A stretch of DNA of 18,147 nucleotides, taken from NCBI GenBank assembly GCA_905236685.1, contig CAJOPD010000022.1, positions 1 to 18,147 of the forward strand. The letters run 5' to 3'. How positions within the stretch are numbered: position 1 is the stretch's first letter; the number at the start of each line of letters is the position of its first letter. The notes beneath the pieces were generated by a model. The model was not told where the DNA came from, did not search any database, and saw only the letters and a program-made list of their open reading frames with translations. The translations under genes were made by a program, and so were the position numbers. This DNA comes from an uncultured Clostridia bacterium. GTDB taxonomy: Bacteria; Bacillota; Clostridia; UBA1381. Positions 7,797-14,156 of the stretch are shown here, piece after piece.

Positions 7797-8504
7797 ATGG
7801 CAAAGAGAACAATAACCGAAATGAGCTATGAAAGAGCGAAAAAGAATATTGAAAAGCGCAAGGAAACCATTGAAAAACTGACAAAATCGGGAGTTCTTTT
7901 TATAAACCCCGAAAGCTGTTATGTTGAGGAGGGCGTAAAAATCGGCAAGGGCACGGTGGTTGAGCAGAATGTTATGCTTCAAGGCGATACGGTAATCGGC
8001 GAAAACTGCGTAATAGGAATGGGCAGCAAGCTGGTCGATACCGAGGTCGGAGACGGAAGCGAGCTTTTGTCCGTGGTTGCTGTTGACGCAAAGCTTGGTA
8101 AAAATGTTCTGGCAGGTCCGTTTTCCTATATCCGTCCCGAAACGGTGATTTGCGACAATGTAAAGGTCGGCGATTTTGTTGAGGTTAAGAACGCAGTTGT
8201 CGGCGAAGGCACAAAAATTGCGCACCTTACCTATGTGGGCGACAGCGATGTAGGCAAAAATGTCAATTTTGGCTGCGGTACTGTAACGGTAAATTATGAC
8301 GGAAAGAAAAAATTCCGCTGTAAAATCGGTGACGATTGCTTTATCGGCTGTAATACAAACCTTGTAGCGCCTGTTGAGATTAAGGCGGGGGCATATACGG
8401 CGGCAGGCTCGACAATTACCGATGAAGTGCCTGAAAACACTCTCGCAATAGCAAGAGCAAGGCAGATAAACAAAAAGGGCTGGAAGGACAAGAGGGAAGA
8501 CTGA
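7797..8504 (+). CDS. free-standing GlmU-type acetyltransferase (left-handed beta-helix half of GlmU)
   Basis: The 235 residues align with the C-terminal half of bifunctional GlmU: a helical arm (about 10-32), then hexapeptide repeats of a left-handed beta-helix (about 40-215). The residues that in E. coli GlmU bind or act on glucosamine-1-phosphate and acetyl-CoA are all present at a constant offset of 220: R113 (R333), K131 (K351), H143 (catalytic H363), Y146 (Y366), N157 (N377), N166 (N386) and K172 (K392). It should therefore acetylate GlcN-1-P to GlcNAc-1-P for cell-wall precursors. The N-terminal uridylyltransferase domain is absent: the ATG directly follows the ribF TAA, and AGGAGG (7782-7787) inside ribF supports this start. 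Its neighbours pth and mfd match the classic glmU-(prs-ctc)-pth-mfd order. The exact substrate could have drifted. Confidence 0.85.
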   Translation: MAKRTITEMSYERAKKNIEKRKETIEKLTKSGVLFINPESCYVEEGVKIGKGTVVEQNVMLQGDTVIGENCVIGMGSKLVDTEVGDGSELLSVVAVDAKLGKNVLAGPFSYIRPETVICDNVKVGDFVEVKNAVVGEGTKIAHLTYVGDSDVGKNVNFGCGTVTVNYDGKKKFRCKIGDDCFIGCNTNLVAPVEIKAGAYTAAGSTITDEVPENTLAIARARQINKKGWKDKRED

Positions 8505-9079
8505 TGTATCTTATAGCGGGGCTTGGAAATCCCGGCAGGGAATATGAAATGACTCGGCATAACATAGGCTTTGAGGTCATAGATTATATTGCCGATAAGT
8601 ATAAGGTCAAGGTAAAAAAGCTCAAATTCAAAGGTCTTTATCAAAAAACGGAAATTGAGGGCGAGGAAACGCTTTTGTTAAAGCCGCAGACCTATATGAA
8701 TTTGTCGGGCGAGTGCATAAGGGATTTTGCGGCATTTTACAAAATCCCGCCTGAAAAAATCATAATAATAAATGATGATGTATATCTTGACGAGGGAAGA
8801 CTAAGAATAAGAAAAAGCGGCTCGGCGGGCGGACATAACGGTTTGAAATCAATCATATACCAGCTTAAATCCGACAACTTCATAAGAATACGCGTAGGTG
8901 TCGGGAAAAAGCGGCAAAATGAGCAGGAGCTTGCCGATTTTGTGCTGTCGCGGTTTACAAAAGAGCAGATACCCCTGCTTGAAAAGGCGATAGTAAACGC
9001 GGCGGACGCCGTATCGGAAATCATCAAAAACGGTACGGAAAGCGCTATGAACAAATTCAACGGCGATAAGCCAGAATAA
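8504..9079 (+). CDS. pth: peptidyl-tRNA hydrolase
   Basis: Pth cleaves peptidyl-tRNA released from stalled ribosomes, recycling tRNA in the cytosol. The 191 residues match the family length. Catalytic and substrate residues are visible: N9 in AGLGNPG, H19 in TRHNIGF, N66 in TYMNLSG, D91 in INDDVYLDEG and N112 in GSAGGHNGL. The start overlaps the preceding stop as TGATG, with AGAGGGA just upstream, so translation is coupled to the GlmU-like gene. It is also known as spoVC in Bacillus, where it likewise precedes mfd. Confidence 0.97.
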   Translation: MYLIAGLGNPGREYEMTRHNIGFEVIDYIADKYKVKVKKLKFKGLYQKTEIEGEETLLLKPQTYMNLSGECIRDFAAFYKIPPEKIIIINDDVYLDEGRLRIRKSGSAGGHNGLKSIIYQLKSDNFIRIRVGVGKKRQNEQELADFVLSRFTKEQIPLLEKAIVNAADAVSEIIKNGTESAMNKFNGDKPE

Positions 9080-9111
9080 TAGATTTTTGAAAGGATTTAT
9101 CGGTGTAAAAA

Positions 9112-12100
9112 ATGAATTTCAAAAATTTGCTGTCGGAATATCGTGAATATTCCGACTTTTCGGCTGCTCTGAAAAATGGCGAAACACCTATTTCCGTTGC
9201 GGGAATTGTGGATTCGGCGTGGGGGCAGTTCATATACCAGTCAAAAGACGCAAAACGCGCTCTCGTGATTGCCGCAGGCGACAGGGAGGCGGAACGCATA
9301 GCGGAAAATTTGCGTCTTTTTTGTGAGCGCGTTTTTGTTTTTCCGAAGAAAGAGTATGTCTTTTTTGATATTGACGCGCAGGACAGAAACAGCGAAAACG
9401 AAAGACTTTCCGCACTTTTTGAAATTCTTTCGGGCGGGATTTTGGTTGCGTCGGCAGAAAGCATTTTAACCTTTACCCTGCCTTCCCGTGCACTCAAAAA
9501 ATATACGCTAACCATAAAGCAGGGCGGCGAGTACGACAGAGATGAGCTTATCGAAACCCTTGTCATTATGGGTTACAGCAGGGAGGAAGAGGTTTCGGGA
9601 AAGGGACAGTTTGCCGTAAGAGGCGGGATTTTAGATGTTTTTTCTCCGCAGTCGGAAAGTCCTGTGAGGATAGAGTTTTTTGATGTTGAGGTGGATTCGG
9701 TGCGCGAATTCGACCGAGAAACCCAGCGCTCGACTGAAACCTTGAAGGAAACGGTAATAATACCGTGCACCGAGCTTGCCGATTTTGATAAAGAAGCCCT
9801 TTCGGCAAAGCTTGCGGAAATCTTGAAAAAGATAAAGCGCAAAAAAAGCGACACCTCCGAGCTTAAAGAACGGATTGAGGGCGATATTGACAGTATAAAA
9901 AACGGCATAATTCCAAAGTCGATATCAAGGTATATCGGTGTTATTTTCGATGAAATACCGACAGCTTTGGAGTATTTTGAGAAAAATGATATGATTTTTC
10001 TTGCCGAGCCGAAAAGGATTGCGGAAGCGGTAAAAAGCCTTGAATATGACTTTTCCGAAACAATGCGGGATTTGACCGAAAAAGGCTTGTTTACTAAGGA
10101 AATGAAAAGACCGTGGGCGAGCTATCAGGAGCTTTCAAAAATTTTGCAGACAAGGCGGCTCATATCCTTAAATACGCTCACACATTCAAGTATAAATTAC
10201 ACATATAAGGCGATATTCAATTTCAATACAAAAACGACGGTGTCGCTGCACGGGCAGGTCGGCTATCTTTTTGACGACCTCCAAAAAAGCAAGGGTACGG
10301 ATAAGACCACGGTTATTTTGGCGGGCAGCCGCAGCCGAGGCGAAAACCTTGCGGGCACACTTTGCGAAAAGGGCATAAACTGCCGTTATATCGGAGATTA
10401 TATCGAGTTCCAAAAGGGCGAAACGGTGATATTAAAGGGCGATTTGCCGAAGGGCTTTGAGTACCCCGACATAAACTTTACCTTGATTTCGGAGCAGGAA
10501 ATTTTTGAAGGCACACAAAGGAGCACGCGGAGAAAATCGGACGCAAAAAACCGCATAAAATCCTATACTGACATAAATGTCGGCGATTATGTGGTGCACC
10601 GCGCTCACGGTATAGGCAAATATATGGGAATAAAAAAAATTACCGTTTCGGGAGTTACCAAGGATTATCTGCATATAGCGTATCGCGGCACGGACAGCCT
10701 TTATGTACCAGCCACACAGCTTGATATGCTTTATAAATATGCGGGGTCTTCCGACAAGGAGCTGCGGCTTAACAAGCTTGGCGGCAGCGAATGGGACAAG
10801 ACAAAGCAAAAGGTAAAAAAGGCGACGCGGGATATGGCAAAACAGCTTACCGAGCTGTACGCGCAAAGAGAGTATACCAAAGGCTTTGCCTTTTCGCCCG
10901 ATAGCGTGTGGCAGAGAGAGTTTGAGGACACATTTCCGTATCAGGAAACGGAGGACCAAATCCGTTCAATCGCCGAGGTAAAGCGCGATATGCAAAGCGA
11001 TAAGCCGATGGAAAGACTGCTTTGCGGAGATGTCGGCTACGGCAAAACAGAGGTCGCAATCCGCGCGGCGTTCAAGGCGGCGATTGACGGGAAACAGGTT
11101 GCATACCTTTGTCCGACAACAATCCTGGCTATGCAGCAGTATGAAACCTTTGTTTCGCGTATGAAGGCTTTTCCGATAAAAATCGAAATGCTTTCGCGGT
11201 TTTGCACCGCGCGCGAGCAGTCAAAAACGATAAAAAAGCTGAAATCGGGCGAAACGGATATAGTAATCGGCACGCACAGGCTTTTGCAAAAGGATATTTC
11301 CTTCAAGGATTTGGGGCTTTTGATAATTGATGAGGAACAGCGGTTCGGCGTTGCGCATAAGGAACAGCTTAAAGAACTTAAAAAGAATGTAGATGTGCTT
11401 TCAATGAGCGCAACCCCCATACCGCGAACGCTTCATATGGCTATGGTGTCGGTAAGGGATATGAGTATACTGGAAACTCCGCCCGAAAACCGCTATCCCG
11501 TAGCGACATATGTTCTGGAATTTAATGATGATGTCATTTTAAGTGCTATAAAAAAGGAACTGCAACGGGGCGGACAGGTGTTCTATCTCTTTAACAGGGT
11601 AAAGGGCATATACAGAGTTGCGGAATGGCTGAAATCACAGCTTCCCGAGGCAACGGTTGCCGTAGGTCACGGCAAAATGAAGGAGAACGAGTTAGAGGAC
11701 ATAATGTACGATATGGTTAACGGGAAAACCGACATACTGGTTTGCACGACCATAATCGAAACGGGGCTTGACATACCCAACGCGAATACGATAATTGTGG
11801 AAAATGCCGACAGAATGGGACTTTCACAGCTGTATCAGCTAAGGGGCAGGGTAGGAAGGTCTGAAAGAAACGCGTATGCGTATTTCACATACAGGCGCGA
11901 CGAACTTCTTACAGAAACTGCGGAGCGGCGGCTTTCCGCAATCAAGGAATTTACCGAGTTCGGCTCTGGCTTTAAAATAGCGATGCGCGACCTTGAAATA
12001 AGGGGCGCAGGCGATATTTTGGGTGCGGAACAGCACGGGCATATTGACTCGGTGGGATATGATATGTACTGCAAAATCCTGGAAAACAGCGTAAGAGAAA

Positions 12101-12570
12101 TGCAGGGACTTCCCGAAAAGCAGGAAACGGACACAAGCATTGACCTTAATATCGACGCATATATACCCGAGCGGTATATAAAAAGCGCAAATATAAGGAT
12201 TGACGCATATAAGCGGATTGCTGTAATTGAAACGGCGGAGGACGCGTCCGATGTTACCGATGAACTGATTGACAGGTTCGGGGAGCCGCCCAAGCCTGTA
12301 CGCAACCTGATAGAAATTGCACAGATAAAGGCTTTGGCGGCAAATGTCGGTATAACGGAAATATCGCAAAAGGGCGACAGCATTTTGCTGACCTTTGGAA
12401 AAAACGGCATAGAGGACAGCGTTTTGGACATTATTATGAACGAGTATTACAGCGAATGTTCGATAAATCCCAAAAAGCCTGTCATAACTTATCGCCCGAA
12501 GCAGAAAAAACTCGACAATATTAAGTTTTTATTACAACACCTAAATGAATTGCATAACCCCGAAAAATAG
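9112..12570 (+). CDS. mfd: transcription-repair coupling factor Mfd
   Basis: Mfd is a DNA translocase that pushes stalled RNA polymerase off DNA and recruits UvrA to lesions. The 1152 residues are full length. The N-terminal UvrB-like region (about 1-320) lacks a usable Walker A, as is normal for Mfd. The CarD-like RNA-polymerase interaction domain begins near 487 (INVGDYVVHRAHGIGKYMG). The RecG-like motor has Walker A GDVGYGKT (639-646), Walker B DEEQ (740-743) and motif VI QLRGRVGR (909-916). A C-terminal TRCF domain follows (about 1000-1110). The start context is modest: AAAGGA is 16 bases away, while GGTG (9102-9105) is 6 bases away and is the better fit. It lies 32 bp after pth without a terminator, so it is probably the last gene of the alaS operon. 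Confidence 0.97.
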   Translation: MNFKNLLSEYREYSDFSAALKNGETPISVAGIVDSAWGQFIYQSKDAKRALVIAAGDREAERIAENLRLFCERVFVFPKKEYVFFDIDAQDRNSENERLSALFEILSGGILVASAESILTFTLPSRALKKYTLTIKQGGEYDRDELIETLVIMGYSREEEVSGKGQFAVRGGILDVFSPQSESPVRIEFFDVEVDSVREFDRETQRSTETLKETVIIPCTELADFDKEALSAKLAEILKKIKRKKSDTSELKERIEGDIDSIKNGIIPKSISRYIGVIFDEIPTALEYFEKNDMIFLAEPKRIAEAVKSLEYDFSETMRDLTEKGLFTKEMKRPWASYQELSKILQTRRLISLNTLTHSSINYTYKAIFNFNTKTTVSLHGQVGYLFDDLQKSKGTDKTTVILAGSRSRGENLAGTLCEKGINCRYIGDYIEFQKGETVILKGDLPKGFEYPDINFTLISEQEIFEGTQRSTRRKSDAKNRIKSYTDINVGDYVVHRAHGIGKYMGIKKITVSGVTKDYLHIAYRGTDSLYVPATQLDMLYKYAGSSDKELRLNKLGGSEWDKTKQKVKKATRDMAKQLTELYAQREYTKGFAFSPDSVWQREFEDTFPYQETEDQIRSIAEVKRDMQSDKPMERLLCGDVGYGKTEVAIRAAFKAAIDGKQVAYLCPTTILAMQQYETFVSRMKAFPIKIEMLSRFCTAREQSKTIKKLKSGETDIVIGTHRLLQKDISFKDLGLLIIDEEQRFGVAHKEQLKELKKNVDVLSMSATPIPRTLHMAMVSVRDMSILETPPENRYPVATYVLEFNDDVILSAIKKELQRGGQVFYLFNRVKGIYRVAEWLKSQLPEATVAVGHGKMKENELEDIMYDMVNGKTDILVCTTIIETGLDIPNANTIIVENADRMGLSQLYQLRGRVGRSERNAYAYFTYRRDELLTETAERRLSAIKEFTEFGSGFKIAMRDLEIRGAGDILGAEQHGHIDSVGYDMYCKILENSVREMQGLPEKQETDTSIDLNIDAYIPERYIKSANIRIDAYKRIAVIETAEDASDVTDELIDRFGEPPKPVRNLIEIAQIKALAANVGITEISQKGDSILLTFGKNGIEDSVLDIIMNEYYSECSINPKKPVITYRPKQKKLDNIKFLLQHLNELHNPEK

Positions 12571-12578
12571 GTTATAAT
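12550..12578 (+). promoter_or_regulatory. sigma-A-type promoter for the PrsA-like gene, overlapping the end of mfd
   Basis: TTGCAT (12550-12555), a 17-base spacer and TATAAT (12573-12578) form a promoter with a perfect -10 and a weak -35. The -35 is inside the last codons of mfd. The predicted start near 12585 is just ahead of the GAGGTG ribosome binding site. Read-through from mfd is also possible, since no terminator separates the two genes. Confidence 0.6.
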
Positions 12579-12602
12579 TATATGCGATAAGAGGTGTTTG
12601 TT

Positions 12603-13586
12603 ATGAAAAAAATGCTTGTTTTGATTATTTCGCTTTTTCTGCTTACCGCCTGCGCGGACGCGGATACTGTTGCAACGGTGGGAAAAACCAAAATCACAAA
12701 GGGCGAATTTGAGTTTTATCTGTCGTCAATAAAGAGCCAGCTGAGCGGTACCGAGCTTAAAACGGACGAGGATTGGCAAACGCAGGAAATAGAGGGCGAA
12801 AAGGCAATAGATGTCGCAAAGCAGAGGGCTTTGGAGATAGCGGTCAATAACGCCGAATACTGCGAGCTTGCAAAGGCGCAGGGCATACAGCTTGACAGCA
12901 GTGAAAAAAATCGCATAGAGGAAATGAAAAAGCAGGTAATAAAAAGCTATGGCGGAGAAAAGGCATACAAAGAATTTTTAAAGCAGAATAATATAACAGA
13001 CAGCTTTATTCAGATGATGTGCGAATCGACGGTTTATTATGAAAAAATAGCGGACAGGATTAAATCGGAAAATCCCGTGACAGAAGAGGAAAAAGAGCAG
13101 TATTTTGAAAAGGAAAAGGCAGCGCTGGGCGCCGAATACAAAAAGGCAAAGCATATACTTTTTCTTACAAAGGATATGACAAGCGGCGCAGAATTTTCGG
13201 AAGAGGAAACGGCAAAGGTAAAAGAACTTGCCGAGGACATATACCGTCAAATAGAGGACGGCGCCGATTTTGACGCGCTTATGCGCGAGTATTCCGAGGA
13301 CCCGGGGCTCGAAACAAATCCCGGCGGCTATGTTTTCACGGCGGGACAAATGGTTTCCGAATTTGAACAGGCGGTGGATTCCGTTTCCGCAGGAGAAATC
13401 ACCCTGTGCAAATCGGACTATGGCTACCATATAATAAAAAGGCTTTCGATAGAGTATGGCGATATAGCGGACAATATTGATGAGCTTGTGCTGAAAGAGC
13501 GTGTGCAGAAAGAAATCAAGCAGTGGGAAAAGGACTACAATCTTGCGGTCACCACAAACGAGAACCTGATAAAAACAATAAAATAG
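12603..13586 (+). CDS. PrsA/SurA-like foldase lipoprotein with PpiC peptidyl-prolyl isomerase domain
   Basis: Members of this family sit on the outer face of the membrane and help secreted proteins fold. The 327 residues begin with a lipoprotein signal (MKKMLVLIISLFLLTAC); the lipobox LTAC places the lipidated cysteine at 17. Residues 20-155 form a helical SurA_N-like region rich in charged residues. The parvulin/PpiC domain spans about 182-280 with KHILF (183-187), ADFDALMREYSED (221-233), GGYVF, GQMVSEFEQAV (248-258) and GYHIIKR (274-280). Start choice: an upstream GTG at 12594 is in frame but overlaps the AAGAGGTG ribosome binding site; the ATG at 12603 is 6 bases from it and is preferred. 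Its own promoter and a following terminator make it monocistronic. It may serve the two large secreted proteins downstream; that is inference. Confidence 0.9.
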   Translation: MKKMLVLIISLFLLTACADADTVATVGKTKITKGEFEFYLSSIKSQLSGTELKTDEDWQTQEIEGEKAIDVAKQRALEIAVNNAEYCELAKAQGIQLDSSEKNRIEEMKKQVIKSYGGEKAYKEFLKQNNITDSFIQMMCESTVYYEKIADRIKSENPVTEEEKEQYFEKEKAALGAEYKKAKHILFLTKDMTSGAEFSEEETAKVKELAEDIYRQIEDGADFDALMREYSEDPGLETNPGGYVFTAGQMVSEFEQAVDSVSAGEITLCKSDYGYHIIKRLSIEYGDIADNIDELVLKERVQKEIKQWEKDYNLAVTTNENLIKTIK

Positions 13587-13617
13587 CAAAAGGGGTGCGG
13601 ATTGCGGCACCCTTTTG
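13587..13617 (+). terminator. hairpin terminator after the foldase gene
   Basis: The arms CAAAAGGGGTGC and GCACCCTTTTG pair over 11 bp with one bulged G around an 8-base loop, starting directly after the TAG stop. The T-run is within the 3' arm and only four long, so efficiency is uncertain. It separates the foldase from the next promoter. Confidence 0.7.
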
Positions 13618-13629
13618 ATTTATAGGTTA

Positions 13630-13658
13630 TTGAAAAATTTTTAAAAAAGTGGTATAAT
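13630..13658 (+). promoter_or_regulatory. extended -10 sigma-A promoter for the VanZ-family gene
   Basis: TTGAAA (13630-13635), a 17-base spacer and TATAAT (13653-13658) preceded by TGG, an extended -10 arrangement. The -35 matches 5 of 6 and the -10 matches 6 of 6. The predicted start is near 13665, giving a leader of about 33 bases before the ATG at 13698. It may also drive the downstream SLH gene, since no terminator follows vanZ. Confidence 0.85.
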
Positions 13659-13697
13659 TACGGCATAGTCTTGCGAAAGGAAAAATCGGGTGCAGTT

Positions 13698-14123
13698 ATG
13701 AAAAAGAGAACAATATTTGCGGTTATGGCGGTAGCTATGACGGCGTTTATATTCTACAATTCTGCACAGCCTGCGGTTGAGTCGGCAAAGTCGAGCGGAA
13801 GGATTACAGGGAGCCTGCTGTCAATGCTTGCGCATTTCGGATTTGAAATAAATTATGATACGCTTGAAACAACAATTCGCAAAACAGCGCATATCAGCGA
13901 GTTCTTTTTGCAGGCGGTGCTTGTTGCCAACAGCTTTTCGGGGCGGTACAAAAACAGGATTGTTTATATACTCTTTTTGGGGCTTTTAACGGCTTGCACG
14001 GACGAATATATACAGCTGTTTTTTGAAGGCAGAGGCGGTATGGTAAGCGATATTTTCATTGATTTTGCAGGAACGGCGCTCGCCGCCGCGGCTTGCGGGA
14101 TTTTCAGAAAAAAAAGGTATTAA
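13698..14123 (+). CDS. VanZ-family membrane protein
   Basis: The 141 residues have an N-terminal membrane segment (about 5-22) and further hydrophobic segments (about 66-80, 86-104 and 116-136). The VanZ family pattern is clear: RKTAHISEFF (61-70), then TDEYIQLFFEGRGGMVSDIFID (101-122) with the conserved D102, E103, Q106, R112 and D118. VanZ proteins are small integral membrane proteins; some raise resistance to teicoplanin or other lipopeptides and glycopeptides, but most chromosomal homologues have no known role, and resistance should not be assumed. Start choice: an in-frame TTG at 13671 lies only about 6 bases after the predicted transcript start, so the ATG at 13698 with GGGTG 5 bases upstream is preferred. 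The gap to the next gene is 33 bp without a terminator. Confidence 0.85.
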   Translation: MKKRTIFAVMAVAMTAFIFYNSAQPAVESAKSSGRITGSLLSMLAHFGFEINYDTLETTIRKTAHISEFFLQAVLVANSFSGRYKNRIVYILFLGLLTACTDEYIQLFFEGRGGMVSDIFIDFAGTALAAAACGIFRKKRY

Positions 14124-14134
14124 AGGCGGTTATC

Positions 14135-14153
14135 TTCCCTTTGAGGAAAGGAA
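14135..14153 (+). promoter_or_regulatory. possible hairpin over the ribosome binding site of the SLH/GLUG gene
   Basis: TTCCCTTT (14135-14142) can pair with AAAGGAA (14147-14153), with one bulged C and the purine run GAGG in the loop. This would mask the AAAGGA ribosome binding site while leaving GAGG exposed. The stem is short (7 bp, AT-rich), so it may be incidental. Confidence 0.25.
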
Positions 14154-14156
14154 TGT

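Noticed and set aside
7700..7830. Truncation or frameshift explaining the short GlmU-like gene
   Set aside because: The upstream sequence codes for the intact end of RibF in another role, a proper AGGAGG and ATG are present, and no uridylyltransferase motif is found in any frame.
11835..12431. Long minus-strand ORFs under mfd (198 and 176 codons) and under the foldase gene (210 codons, 12978-13610)
   Set aside because: They are opposite strongly supported genes, have no recognisable motifs or ribosome binding sites, and show odd compositions typical of antisense frames.
13698..14123. VanZ gene as part of a glycopeptide-resistance cluster
   Set aside because: No vanH, vanA, vanX or vanRS homologues are nearby, and chromosomal VanZ-family genes are common without resistance.
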